A stretch of DNA of 49,872 nucleotides from an uncultured Actinomycetes bacterium (GCA_903897155.1 CAIUAO010000023.1:1-49872); one strand, 5' to 3'; numbered from the stretch's first letter, positions 8,028-17,051 are shown. Notes: a model not told the origin generated them from the letters alone. Numbers and translations are program-made.

Positions 8028-8806
8028 ACATACTTCGCATTGGCGCTCTTCGCGGTGCACTAGAAATAAAGCAGTTTATGCGCAGGCGAGAATCTGTTGT
8101 CTTCACCTTGATGTTCCCCGTGCTCTTGCTATTTATCTTTGGTTCAGTGTTCAAAAATACGATTGCTCCAGGAGTTACTTTTAGTCAGTACTTTATTTCA
8201 GGCATGGTGGCATCAGGACTTGTAAACACAGGCTTCCAGCAGCTTGCTATCAATATTCCAATGGAGCGAGACTTTGGAACACTTAAGCGGCTGCGTGGAA
8301 CTCCTATGTCGCCAATTTCATTCTTTATCGGAAAGGCCATATTGGTCTTTACTGCCATGATCATTCAAGTATTTTTACTTTTGCTCTTTGGCGTGCTCTT
8401 CTTTCATCTACATATGCCACATAGCCCAGCACTCTGGCTCCGATTTGCATGGCTAGTCGTCCTGGGAAGCGCCTCCTCAACCGTGCTTGGCATTGCCTTT
8501 GCAACTGTTATTAAAAGTGGCCGTGGAGCGGCGGCAGTCGTCTCTCCTATCGTGATCATCTTGCAGTTTTTAAGTGGCGTCTTCTTTGTCTTCTCAAGCT
8601 TGCCTTCATGGATGCAAAAGTTTGCTTCTATATTTCCTTTGAAGTGGCTCACCCAAGGTATGCGATCAGTCTTCTTGCCAGAGAGCTTTGCTTCTCAAGA
8701 AGTTGCCCACTCCTGGGAAATCGGGCGAACAGCACTCGTTCTAGTTGTATGGCTAGTACTTGGAACGGTAATGGCAGCTCGCTCATTTAAATGGTCTGAC
8801 CAATAA
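8024..8806 (+). CDS. ABC-2 type transporter permease (DrrB-like)
   Basis: This 260-residue membrane subunit starts at GTG 8024 inside the stop region of the ATPase gene. It has about six hydrophobic segments (near 24-42, 60-78, 103-128, 142-165, 170-192 and 232-252), the pattern of ABC-2 permeases. The segment RDFGTLKRLRGTPM after the second membrane span is the family's conserved coupling region. It would work as a dimer with the preceding ATPase to export a hydrophobic compound. The next gene, for a secreted protein, overlaps its stop codon by one base. Confidence 0.9.
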   Translation: MNILRIGALRGALEIKQFMRRRESVVFTLMFPVLLLFIFGSVFKNTIAPGVTFSQYFISGMVASGLVNTGFQQLAINIPMERDFGTLKRLRGTPMSPISFFIGKAILVFTAMIIQVFLLLLFGVLFFHLHMPHSPALWLRFAWLVVLGSASSTVLGIAFATVIKSGRGAAAVVSPIVIILQFLSGVFFVFSSLPSWMQKFASIFPLKWLTQGMRSVFLPESFASQEVAHSWEIGRTALVLVVWLVLGTVMAARSFKWSDQ

Positions 8807-9507
8807 TGAGTAAAGGATCGAGAGGGTTTGCGCTTCTCATTGCACTTAGTTTATTGGCCACATCGGCGCCTGCATCGCATTCGGTAACTGCAAAGCCAAC
8901 ACCGAAACCGACTATGAAGGCAACCACAAAACCAAGTGTTAAAACTGGTACAAAAGTAACTACTCCTAAGAAAAAAGTAGTGAAGAAGGTCTATCGGAAG
9001 TACAAGCCTCGTAAGCGGGTGGTCATAACTCCTTCACCAGCTGCGAATTGGCCTCCTGCTGGATTTGTTTCCAATAACGGGGTGTATGCGAAAGTCCCAA
9101 CAGGGGCAGAACTGGTTGGAATCTTGTCGGCACTTAAGTCACCTAGTGGTTCTGTAAAACAATGCTCACAAGACCCTAAGAATCCTGCAACTGTTGCAAA
9201 ATCCTGTGGAGCAGTATTAGCCGCCGCACAGGATGGATGTTCGTGGTGGGAAGTTAACTCAGTAGTAAATGGAGTTGATCCAAACAACCCAAATGGACAA
9301 ATCATTCTTGGAAATTTGCGGACGCTATCAGGCGGAACTCCAGCTCACTCGGTTTCAACAATTATTTTAATCAGTGATGTCCCGCTTATCACTGGCGTTA
9401 AGTTCACTAATATCACTGTGAAATGTTGGCCTACGCCGACTACTGAGCATGTGCCAAGTAATACCTTTACCCCAGCAACAGCCTCACCATCGCCATCACA
9501 GGGTTAA
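8806..9507 (+). CDS. Secreted protein of unknown function with a Lys/Thr/Pro-rich linker
   Basis: I do not recognise this 233-residue protein. It begins with a signal peptide (positive MSKGSRG, hydrophobic core at 8-20, an ASA-like site near 21-27). A low-complexity cationic stretch (about 28-85) follows, built from repeated TKP/PKP units and KKKVVKKV, which could lie along the anionic cell wall. The C-terminal domain (about 88-215) has four cysteines, two on either side of a SWWEV segment, suggesting one or two disulfides, and ends in a Ser/Pro tail. It starts inside the stop codon of the ABC permease gene (TAATG), so it is probably co-expressed with that exporter. A role as an exporter accessory or cell-surface protein is inference only. 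Confidence 0.8.
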   Translation: MSKGSRGFALLIALSLLATSAPASHSVTAKPTPKPTMKATTKPSVKTGTKVTTPKKKVVKKVYRKYKPRKRVVITPSPAANWPPAGFVSNNGVYAKVPTGAELVGILSALKSPSGSVKQCSQDPKNPATVAKSCGAVLAAAQDGCSWWEVNSVVNGVDPNNPNGQIILGNLRTLSGGTPAHSVSTIILISDVPLITGVKFTNITVKCWPTPTTEHVPSNTFTPATASPSPSQG

Positions 9508-9513
9508 AAGTAT

Positions 9514-10089
9514 TTAGCGGTTTGCTCCAGGAATCCAGAGCGTATCTCCTGTTTTTTTATTAGCGTGACGCGCAAGAACAAAGAGGAGATCAGAAAGTCG
9601 GTTTAAGTACTTTGCTGTGAGTGGGTTTACTCCCCCGCCAAATGAGTGGATCGCATGCCATGTCGAACGTTCGGCCCGGCGCGTAACGGTGCGCGCAACA
9701 TGCAAGAGCGCAGCTCCAGCAGTTCCAGATGGCAATACGAATGAGCGTAACTCTTCTAAATCTTTGTTATAAAAATCAATCTGTTCTTCTAAGAAGGCAA
9801 CCTGAGATTCAACAACCCGAAGTGGTTCGATCTTTGGATTATCGATTACTGGTGTGCAGAGATCGGCTCCAACATCAAAGAGATCGTTTTGAATGCGGAT
9901 AAGGACCTTGGTCACAGATGGATCATCACTAGGAGCTAGAGCAAGAACAACGCCGATAGATGAATTTGCTTCATCAACGTCGGCATATGCTTCCAAGCGA
10001 GGGTCATTTTTTGATGTGCGGCTCATATCTCCAAGGGAGGTAGTGCCGTCATCACCAGTTTTTGTATAGATACGAGTCAGATTAACCAT
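9514..10089 (-). CDS. PduO-type cob(I)alamin adenosyltransferase
   Basis: The 191-residue product fits the PduO family, which transfers the adenosyl group of ATP to cob(I)alamin to make coenzyme B12. The N-terminal TRIYTKTGDDGTTSLGD is the ATP-binding loop. The segments YADVDEANSSIG, FVLPSGT and CHVARTVTRRAER-like (here LLHVARTVTRRAER, His in place of the usual Cys or His) complete the trimeric active site. It is divergent from murA, the same pairing known from mycobacteria (Rv1314c/Rv1315). The ATG is preceded by TAGGCT with a six-base spacer and no Shine-Dalgarno. Its stop is six bases from that of the secreted protein gene. Confidence 0.9.
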   Translation of the reverse strand: MVNLTRIYTKTGDDGTTSLGDMSRTSKNDPRLEAYADVDEANSSIGVVLALAPSDDPSVTKVLIRIQNDLFDVGADLCTPVIDNPKIEPLRVVESQVAFLEEQIDFYNKDLEELRSFVLPSGTAGAALLHVARTVTRRAERSTWHAIHSFGGGVNPLTAKYLNRLSDLLFVLARHANKKTGDTLWIPGANR

Positions 10090-10095
10090 GGGGTG

Positions 10096-10101
10096 AGCCT
10101 A
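10096..10101 (-). promoter_or_regulatory. Leaderless -10 element for the adenosyltransferase
   Basis: TAGGCT, then CACCCC, then ATG at 10089 on the minus strand. This is the same hexamer and spacing as at glyA (21500-21505). Confidence 0.55.
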
Positions 10102-10111
10102 TTAGAGCAAG

Positions 10112-10117
10112 TACGAT
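10112..10117 (+). promoter_or_regulatory. Candidate -10 element for murA
   Basis: TACGAT lies 32 bases before the murA ATG and would give a leader of roughly 25 bases. That leader contains a strong GGAGGTGAG ribosome binding site (10140-10148), so murA is not leaderless, unlike its divergent neighbour. Confidence 0.35.
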
Positions 10118-10149
10118 GTGACCACTCAAGTTTTGATTGGAGGTGAGTT

Positions 10150-11412
10150 ATGCCCGAAAGTTCATCAAGTTTTCGCATCCTTGGTCCAGCTCGCCTATCT
10201 GGTGAGGTCAAAATAACAGGGGCAAAGAACTCAGCCCTCAAACTTATGGCAGCATCGCTACTTGCTGAAGGAACTCACACCCTGCGCAATGTCCCAGATA
10301 TTGCCGACGTTCACATTATGTCTGAACTCTTAGAGCGCTTGGGATGTACGGTTACATTAAATAATGATGTGCTCACCATTAATGTTCCAGCAATACCTGG
10401 TCACAAGGCTGAATATGACTTAGTACGCAAAATGCGCGCTTCTATTAACGTGCTTGGACCGATCCTTACTCGTGTTGGAATTGCTGAAATTTCTCTTCCT
10501 GGTGGAGATGCAATCGGATCAAGGGGACTTGATTTTCACATAAGTGGTTTGGAAGCACTGGGTGCAACTATCTCATTTGAACACGGCTTTATCATTGCAA
10601 AGGTAGATGGAAGATTAAAAGGGGCAACTATCGACTTGGTTTTCCCAAGTGTTGGCGCAACTGAGAATTTAATGACAGCAGCCGTTTTGGCAAAAGGTAC
10701 TACAACAATTAATAACGTTGCCCGTGAACCAGATATTAGTGACCTGGGTGAATATCTCATCTCTATGGGTGCGAAAATTCAGGGCTTAGGTAGTCAAACT
10801 CTTGTTATCGAAGGTGTGGATTCACTTAAAGCAGCTGATCATTCAACTCTTCCAGACCGCATTGTTACTGGTACATGGGCCTTTGCCGCTGCTATGACAG
10901 GTGGAGATATAACAATTCATGGCGGGAGAGCTGATCACCTTGAATTGCCTTTAGATAAACTTGTTGCAAGCGGCGCAGTTATTACATCAACTCCTGATGG
11001 TATTCGTGTGAAAATGGATAAAAGACCCACTGCAATTGATGTTGCAACACTTCCCTATCCAGGATTTCCAACCGATTTACAGCCTATGGCAATCGCCTTA
11101 AACGCAATTGCTAACGGAAGCGCCATAGTGACTGAGAATGTATTTGAGGCAAGATTTATGTTTGTTAATGAGCTTAAGCGTTTAGGTGCCCGCATTACTG
11201 TTGATGGCCATCACGCTGCCATTGCTGGAATTAAGCAGCTATCCGGAGCTCCGGTTGTCGCAACAGATATCCGCGCAGGTGCTGGATTAGTCCTAGCGGG
11301 GCTTGTGAGTGAAGGCATCACAATTGTTGAAGATGCATTCCATATTGATCGGGGTTACCCAAATTTTGTAGAGGATTTGCGCGCTTTAGGCGCAGATGTG
11401 ACCCGAATTTAA
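10150..11412 (+). CDS. murA: UDP-N-acetylglucosamine 1-carboxyvinyltransferase, Asp-type
   Basis: MurA transfers enolpyruvate from PEP to UDP-GlcNAc, the first committed step of peptidoglycan synthesis in the cytoplasm. The 420-residue length and the KITGAKNSALKLMAA substrate loop (21-35) are typical. In the mobile active-site loop the sequence reads LPGGDAIGSRGLD. The residue that is Cys115 in E. coli MurA is Asp120 here (codon GAT at 10507). The same Cys-to-Asp change makes mycobacterial MurA insensitive to fosfomycin. A strong Shine-Dalgarno precedes the ATG. The stop overlaps that of atpC by four bases in convergent orientation. Confidence 0.96.
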   Translation: MPESSSSFRILGPARLSGEVKITGAKNSALKLMAASLLAEGTHTLRNVPDIADVHIMSELLERLGCTVTLNNDVLTINVPAIPGHKAEYDLVRKMRASINVLGPILTRVGIAEISLPGGDAIGSRGLDFHISGLEALGATISFEHGFIIAKVDGRLKGATIDLVFPSVGATENLMTAAVLAKGTTTINNVAREPDISDLGEYLISMGAKIQGLGSQTLVIEGVDSLKAADHSTLPDRIVTGTWAFAAAMTGGDITIHGGRADHLELPLDKLVASGAVITSTPDGIRVKMDKRPTAIDVATLPYPGFPTDLQPMAIALNAIANGSAIVTENVFEARFMFVNELKRLGARITVDGHHAAIAGIKQLSGAPVVATDIRAGAGLVLAGLVSEGITIVEDAFHIDRGYPNFVEDLRALGADVTRI

Positions 11413-11666
11413 GCTTGGGCTTGCTCGCCCAAAATTGATACTCGGTTCTTATTAACCGAAATAAACCCGCCTGTCATATCAAAATCAGATGTTGTGCCAT
11501 CTGCTGCTTTCACTGTGACAACGCCAGGAACGAGCACGCCGAGCAATGAAATGTGATCAGGCAAGATACCAATATCACCATCAAGAGTCCGCGCAGAGAC
11601 CATTGTGGCCTCACCTGAGAAGACACGCTTCTCAGGTGAGACTACTTCAACGGTGAGTGTTGCCAT
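11409..11666 (-). CDS. atpC: F1Fo ATP synthase epsilon subunit, short form
   Basis: At 85 residues this is essentially only the N-terminal beta-sandwich of the epsilon subunit (MATLTVEVVSPEKRVFSG, then GDIGILPDHISLL). That domain joins the central stalk to the c-ring. The C-terminal two-helix domain present in the usual 120-140 residue protein is absent; that domain is the one that inhibits ATP hydrolysis. No frameshift remnant is visible, because the stop falls at the murA boundary. It begins two bases after the atpD stop and is last in the atp operon. Overlap with murA suggests the missing part could not be encoded downstream. Confidence 0.93.
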   Translation of the reverse strand: MATLTVEVVSPEKRVFSGEATMVSARTLDGDIGILPDHISLLGVLVPGVVTVKAADGTTSDFDMTGGFISVNKNRVSILGEQAQA

Positions 11667-11668
11667 CT

Positions 11669-13105
11669 TTATGCCTTCGCCAATTCTGCAGCCCTGCGCT
11701 CAACGTCAGCTAGGCCACCACACATGAAGAATGCTTGCTCTGGAACATGGTCATACTTTCCATCAGCAAGTGCTTCGAACGCCTCAATTGTTTCAGAAAG
11801 CGGTACGAATGATCCATCAAGACCTGTGAAAACCTTCGCAACGAATGTGTTCTGAGATAAGAAGCGCTGAATACGGCGGGCACGGCCAACCAAGATGCGA
11901 TCTTCTTCAGAAAGTTCATCAATACCCAAGATTGCAATGATGTCTTGGAGATCCTTATAACGCTGCAAAATCTGCTTCACACGGTTAGCAACACGGAAGT
12001 GGTGCTCGCCAATATAGCGAGGATCCAAGATACGTGATGTTGAGTCAAGAGGATCCACAGCAGGATAAATACCAAGTTCTGAAATTGGACGAGACAATAC
12101 TGTTGTCGCATCCAAGTGGGCGAATGTGGTGTGAGGAGCTGGGTCGGTAATGTCATCGGCAGGAACATAAATTGCCTGCATTGATGTAATCGAGTGACCA
12201 CGTGTTGATGTGATGCGCTCCTGTAGTTGTCCCATTTCGTCAGCAAGTGTTGGCTGGTATCCCACAGCTGATGGCATACGGCCAAGCAGTGTTGATACTT
12301 CAGAACCTGCTTGTGTGAAACGGAAAATATTATCAATGAACAAGAGCACGTCTTGCTTTTGAACATCGCGGAAGTATTCAGCCATTGTCAGGGCTGATAG
12401 CGCAACACGTAGACGAGTTCCAGGTGGTTCATCCATCTGACCAAAGACCAAGGCGGTCTTATTGATAACACCAGTCTCAGTCATTTCTAGGAACAAATCG
12501 TTACCTTCACGAGTACGTTCACCAACACCGGCGAAAACTGATACTCCACCGAAGTTTTCAGCTACGCGGTAAATCATCTCTTGAATCAAAACTGTCTTGC
12601 CCACACCAGCACCGCCGAAAAGACCAATCTTTCCGCCGCGTACATAAGGAGTAAGTAGGTCAATAACCTTAATTCCAGTCTCAAACATCTCCGTCTTTGA
12701 CTCAAGTTGATCAAAGGCAGGTGCGGTACGGTGAATCGGCCAACGCTCTTTAATGTTCAAGGATGCTGTTGGAACATCAAGTGATTCACCCAATGTATTA
12801 AATACATGTCCCTTTGTTACATCGCCCACTGGAACGCTAATAGGCGCTCCGGTATCTGTGACTGATGCTCCGCGAACCATTCCATCGGTTGGTTGCATGG
12901 AGATCGCGCGAACGACGTTATCGCCGATGTGCTGAGCAACTTCCATGGTGAGCATGCGCTTTTCACCAGAGAGGGTCACATCTACATGCAAGGCATTGAA
13001 AATCGCCGGCATCGAGTCGGCGGGGAATTCAATATCCACCACTGGGCCGATTACTCGGGCCACGCGACCGTTCTTACTCGCTACTTTGGTAGTTGTCTCT
13101 GACAT
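11669..13105 (-). CDS. atpD: F1Fo ATP synthase beta subunit
   Basis: This is the catalytic subunit of F1, which makes ATP from ADP and phosphate. The 478-residue product has the P-loop GGAGVGKT (154-161), the catalytic Glu in the GERTREG segment and DELSEEDR, the conformational lever, near 390. Two adjacent ATG codons exist at 13108 and 13105. GGGAG lies three bases from the first and six from the second, so I chose 13105, which also overlaps the atpG stop as TGATG. Length and motifs are normal for actinobacteria. Confidence 0.97.
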   Translation of the reverse strand: MSETTTKVASKNGRVARVIGPVVDIEFPADSMPAIFNALHVDVTLSGEKRMLTMEVAQHIGDNVVRAISMQPTDGMVRGASVTDTGAPISVPVGDVTKGHVFNTLGESLDVPTASLNIKERWPIHRTAPAFDQLESKTEMFETGIKVIDLLTPYVRGGKIGLFGGAGVGKTVLIQEMIYRVAENFGGVSVFAGVGERTREGNDLFLEMTETGVINKTALVFGQMDEPPGTRLRVALSALTMAEYFRDVQKQDVLLFIDNIFRFTQAGSEVSTLLGRMPSAVGYQPTLADEMGQLQERITSTRGHSITSMQAIYVPADDITDPAPHTTFAHLDATTVLSRPISELGIYPAVDPLDSTSRILDPRYIGEHHFRVANRVKQILQRYKDLQDIIAILGIDELSEEDRILVGRARRIQRFLSQNTFVAKVFTGLDGSFVPLSETIEAFEALADGKYDHVPEQAFFMCGGLADVERRAAELAKA

Positions 13106-14031
13106 CATTCGCTCCCTGCGCTAGCTGAGGCAAGCGCATCTGCGCCGCCAACAATTTCACTGATCTCTTGTGTGATTTCGGCTTGACGAGCCGCATTCGC
13201 AAGTCGGGTAAGTGACTTGATTAACTCATCAGCATTGTCAGTTGCTGACTTCATTGCGCGTCGACGGGCAGCATGCTCGGAAGCTGCTGACTGCAACATC
13301 GCATTGAAAACTCGTGCCTCTACATAACGAGGAAGTAAGGCGTTAAGCACTCCCTCTGCACTTGATTCAAATTCATACATCGCCATTACTTTATGATCTC
13401 CAGCAGCCTGCTCAGCATCATGATTCTCACTCTTTGCAAGTGGCAAGAGCTGATCACCAACTGGCAACTGAGTAATCATTGATTTGAATTGGGTATAAAT
13501 AATATGGAGTTCATCGACCCCATTTTTATTTTCCCCTGAGTCAGTGAGAAATGCTGTGATTAAATTTTCTGATACCTCTCGAGCATTTTCAAATGTTGGA
13601 TTATCTGAGAAACCACTCCAGGAATTAGCAATTTCACGATTCCTAAAACGATAAAAATTAATCGCTTTGCGCCCTACTAAATAGGCATCTACTTCTAGCC
13701 CACGGCCTCGCAAATTAGAAATCAGTAAATCGCCTTCTTTAATTGCGGCATTTGAATAAGCCCCGGCCATTCCACGATCTGCAGTAATAATAAGTACGGC
13801 AGCTCGCTTTGGATTAATCGCGGCAAAGGTGAGCGGGTGAACTGTATTTGAGTGATTCGCAACTGCGGACACGGCGTTAGTCAGCTCATTTGAGTATGGC
13901 GATGAAGCCGCTACTCGCTGTTGCGCCTTGACGATACGCGATGCAGAGATCAACTCCATGGCACGCGTGATCTTTTTAGTCGCTTTAACCGAACGCATCC
14001 GGCGGCGATAAATACGAAGTTGAGCACCCAT
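13105..14031 (-). CDS. atpG: F1Fo ATP synthase gamma subunit
   Basis: The gamma subunit is the rotating central shaft linking the c-ring to the alpha3beta3 head. The 308-residue product begins MGAQLRIYRRRMRSVKATKKITRAMELISASR and ends with SLTRLANAARQAEITQEISEIVGGADAL. These are the two long terminal helices that form the coiled-coil shaft. The length is typical of actinobacteria, whose gamma carries a modest insertion. Its stop overlaps the atpD start, and it begins seven bases after the atpA stop. Confidence 0.96.
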   Translation of the reverse strand: MGAQLRIYRRRMRSVKATKKITRAMELISASRIVKAQQRVAASSPYSNELTNAVSAVANHSNTVHPLTFAAINPKRAAVLIITADRGMAGAYSNAAIKEGDLLISNLRGRGLEVDAYLVGRKAINFYRFRNREIANSWSGFSDNPTFENAREVSENLITAFLTDSGENKNGVDELHIIYTQFKSMITQLPVGDQLLPLAKSENHDAEQAAGDHKVMAMYEFESSAEGVLNALLPRYVEARVFNAMLQSAASEHAARRRAMKSATDNADELIKSLTRLANAARQAEITQEISEIVGGADALASASAGSE

Positions 14032-14038
14032 TTTTTAG

Positions 14039-15595
14039 TTACTTACTCGCAGTCGCTGAGAATTGAGACTTGAAAGTCTCGATGGCTTTCTCCAACGCAG
14101 CAACTGTGTCATCGCTGAGTTCACGAGTCGAAGAAATTACTTCGAATATTGATGAATGTGAGTGTTGTATGTAATCCAAGAATTCACCTTCAAAACGGCG
14201 GATATCAGCAACTGGAATTGAATCCATCTTGCCGGTTGTTCCTGCCCAAATTGAAACTACTTGGCGTTCCACTGAATAAGGTGAGTACTGACCTTGCTTC
14301 AAGAGCTCAACCATTCGTGCGCCACGTTCAAGCTGTGCCTTTGATGCGGCATCAAGATCTGAACCAAACGCTGCGAAAGCTTCAAGTTCACGGTATTGAG
14401 CTAGATCAAGACGCAGACGACCAGCAATCTTCTTAATAGCCTTTGTCTGAGCAGAACCACCCACACGAGATACTGAAATACCTACGTTAATAGCTGGGCG
14501 AACACCTGCGTTGAAGAGGTCTGTCTCAAGGAAACACTGACCATCGGTAATAGAAATTACGTTTGTAGGAATGAAGGCAGATACGTCATTTCCCTTTGTT
14601 TCAATGATTGGCAGTCCAGTCATTGAACCGCCACCAAGTTCATCTGAGAGCTTTGCACAACGCTCAAGCAAACGTGAGTGTAAATAGAAAACGTCTCCTG
14701 GATACGCTTCGCGGCCTGGTGGACGGCGAAGAAGCAATGAGACTGAACGATAGGCCTCAGCCTGCTTAGAAAGATCATCAAAAATAATGAGCACATGTTG
14801 GCCTGCATACATCCAGTGCTGACCAATGGCAGAACCTGTGTATGGAGCTAGGTATTTGAAACCAGCTGGATCAGATGCAGGAGAAGCAACAATCGTTGTG
14901 TACTCCATTGCGCCAGCTTCTTCGAGCGCTCCCTTAACGGATGCAATCGTTGAACCTTTTTGACCAATAGCAACATAAATACATTTAACTTGTTTCTTTG
15001 GATCCCCGGTCTTCCAGTTTTCCTTCTGGTTAATGATGGTGTCGATTGCAATCGCAGTCTTACCTGTCTGGCGATCTCCAATGATCAGCTGGCGTTGTCC
15101 ACGGCCAATAGCTGTCATCGCATCAATAGCTTTAATACCAGTCTGCATTGGTTCTTTAACTGGCTGGCGCTCAACTACTGAAGGTGCCTGCAACTCGAGT
15201 GCACGCATTGCTTCTGCCTTGATCTCACCCTTGCCATCAATTGGTCGACCTAGTGGGTCAACAACTCGGCCCAAGAAACCATCGCCAACTGGAACAGAAA
15301 GAATTTCACCAGTACGACGTACTGATGTTCCTTCTTCAATACCGGTGAACTCACCGAGAATAACAACACCAATTTCGCGGACGTCTAAGTTCAGCGCTAG
15401 TCCCAATGTGCCATTTTCGAACTTCAAGAGTTCGTTGGTCATTGTGGATGGCAAACCTGCTACGCGAGCAATACCATCGCCTGCCTCGATAACTGTTCCG
15501 ACTTCATCGCGAGCTGCTGCGCCTGGTTTGTATGCCGCAACATACTTTGCCAGCGCATCACGAATCTCTTCGGGACGGATCGTAAGTTCGGCCAT
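14039..15595 (-). CDS. atpA: F1Fo ATP synthase alpha subunit
   Basis: This is the non-catalytic nucleotide-binding subunit of F1. The 518-residue product has the P-loop GDRQTGKT (173-180), the alpha-type SVSRVGGSAQ segment and the N-terminal helix that meets the delta subunit. Two ATGs lie side by side at 15598 and 15595. The AGGAG ribosome binding site is three bases from the first and six from the second, so 15595 is preferred. A 53-base gap separates it from atpH. Confidence 0.97.
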   Translation of the reverse strand: MAELTIRPEEIRDALAKYVAAYKPGAAARDEVGTVIEAGDGIARVAGLPSTMTNELLKFENGTLGLALNLDVREIGVVILGEFTGIEEGTSVRRTGEILSVPVGDGFLGRVVDPLGRPIDGKGEIKAEAMRALELQAPSVVERQPVKEPMQTGIKAIDAMTAIGRGQRQLIIGDRQTGKTAIAIDTIINQKENWKTGDPKKQVKCIYVAIGQKGSTIASVKGALEEAGAMEYTTIVASPASDPAGFKYLAPYTGSAIGQHWMYAGQHVLIIFDDLSKQAEAYRSVSLLLRRPPGREAYPGDVFYLHSRLLERCAKLSDELGGGSMTGLPIIETKGNDVSAFIPTNVISITDGQCFLETDLFNAGVRPAINVGISVSRVGGSAQTKAIKKIAGRLRLDLAQYRELEAFAAFGSDLDAASKAQLERGARMVELLKQGQYSPYSVERQVVSIWAGTTGKMDSIPVADIRRFEGEFLDYIQHSHSSIFEVISSTRELSDDTVAALEKAIETFKSQFSATASK

Positions 15596-15651
15596 CATCT
15601 TCTCCTCTAACTAAATCTAAAGCCAGACATTCGCTGACTCTAGAAACCGTA

Positions 15652-16479
15652 TTAAACCGCTAACGCTCTTCCTGCTTCAGCCAAACGAGTGCTGATCGTT
15701 CCATCTACTAACTCGTCAGCAAATCGAATAGATATGCCGCCAATAACAGTTGGATCAATTTGTATATTCAGATGAATTGGCTGTCCAACCTGCTTTGAAA
15801 GGGTGGTGGACAACTTTTCTGACTGCGCTGCAGTAAGTGCAGCACGGGTGCGAACTATTGCAATGAGACGGTTACGACGTGCTGCAACCGCTTGGATATA
15901 AAGATCCTGAATAATTTCAATACTACGTCCCCCAAGGCCGTTCACAAGCTGAACGAGCAGTCGCACCGTTGATGGGGCGGTCTGCTTACCCAAGAGTGAT
16001 TGAACCAATGAAGTTTTATGCTCAGCTTCCACACCGCTCAAATTAAGAGCTTGTCGAAGGTCTGAATGCTCAATGAGGATTCGAGAGAATGCAAATAACT
16101 CATCCTGGACTCGATCTAACTGGTTTTCAGCATTTGCAGCGGTTGCCTCAGCTTCGATCGCCAGCTGTTCAACAGCATTGGCTATATCTACCGGTGATGA
16201 CCAACGCAGTGAGGCAGCACTTTCCAAGATCGCTAAAGTCGGCTTTGAAATACTTTTACCAAATAAATCATTAATCAAATCGGCTTTTGCTGCGGCATCA
16301 CGTGCTGGATCGATGATGGCACGGCGCAGTCCGACTGATGTAGATATTGTTTTGAGGGCAGAAAATAGGTCGGTGGAAATGGCAACACATTCAGCAGAAG
16401 ATAAGCCTTTGAGCTTGTCGTCTAATGTACTGCGCAACGCCGCCAAAGATTGACGGCTAGTGCCACCTAATATGATCAC
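15652..16479 (-). CDS. atpH: F1Fo ATP synthase delta subunit
   Basis: The delta subunit caps F1 and binds the peripheral stalk. At 275 residues it is longer than the roughly 180 of E. coli but in the range seen in actinobacteria with a separate b subunit. The C-terminal TIVRTRAALTAAQSEKLSTTLSKQVG and the final DPTVIGGISIRFADELVDGTISTRL region are the recognised OSCP/delta signature (runs quoted in part only). The start overlaps the atpF stop by four bases as ATGA. Confidence 0.93.
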   Translation of the reverse strand: MIILGGTSRQSLAALRSTLDDKLKGLSSAECVAISTDLFSALKTISTSVGLRRAIIDPARDAAAKADLINDLFGKSISKPTLAILESAASLRWSSPVDIANAVEQLAIEAEATAANAENQLDRVQDELFAFSRILIEHSDLRQALNLSGVEAEHKTSLVQSLLGKQTAPSTVRLLVQLVNGLGGRSIEIIQDLYIQAVAARRNRLIAIVRTRAALTAAQSEKLSTTLSKQVGQPIHLNIQIDPTVIGGISIRFADELVDGTISTRLAEAGRALAV

Positions 16480-17036
16480 TTTTCGCTCTTCTCCAAATCG
16501 GTGAGGAAGCGATCAACAATACGAGACTGTCGAACTTGGTCATCCAAAGCTTCGCCGACTATTTTTGAAGCTAATTCGGTTGCAAGTGCGCCGACTTCAT
16601 GACGAAGTGATGCAACAGCTTGTTGGCGTTCGGCTTCAATAGAAGCACGAGCTGAGGCAGTAATGCGGTTCGCTTCTTCTTGAGCCTTGCCACGAAGGTC
16701 TTCAATAATCGCAGCACCTTGAACGCGTGCTTCTTCTCGAATAGCTTGAGCTTCACCACGTGCTTCGCTGAGTTGCGCGGTGTATTGCTTAAGCGCTAAC
16801 TCTGCTTCACGTTGTGCGGCTTCAGCTTTTTCAATTCCACCCTCGATCGCAGTAGTGCGTGCCTTATATGCTTTTTCAAAAGCAGGCACAGCCTTAATGC
16901 GAAGCAAGATAAAGAGAATTGAGAACGCAACTAAACCAACGATAATTTCCGAAATTTTAGGAACGACTGGGCTCGGCGCCGCTTCAGTAGTACCCCTCAA
17001 TAAGGCTGCAGTTGCATGCAGTGAGTTCAATTGCAT
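16476..17036 (-). CDS. atpF: F1Fo ATP synthase b subunit
   Basis: The 186-residue stator subunit has one membrane helix near residues 30-46 (EIIVGLVAFSILFILL). A long, highly charged alpha-helix rich in Ala, Glu, Arg and Lys (about 55-170) follows and would dimerise as the peripheral stalk. Only one b gene is present and it is not fused to delta, unlike the mycobacterial arrangement. It begins 15 bases after the atpE stop. Confidence 0.95.
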   Translation of the reverse strand: MQLNSLHATAALLRGTTEAAPSPVVPKISEIIVGLVAFSILFILLRIKAVPAFEKAYKARTTAIEGGIEKAEAAQREAELALKQYTAQLSEARGEAQAIREEARVQGAAIIEDLRGKAQEEANRITASARASIEAERQQAVASLRHEVGALATELASKIVGEALDDQVRQSRIVDRFLTDLEKSEK

Positions 17037-17051
17037 AGTACTTGCTTGCCC

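Noticed and set aside
15033..15614. Long plus-strand open frame (193 codons) antisense to atpA
   Set aside because: It lies entirely within the unmistakable atpA gene, is rich in Ser/Pro/Thr of antisense type, and has no family resemblance or ribosome binding site.
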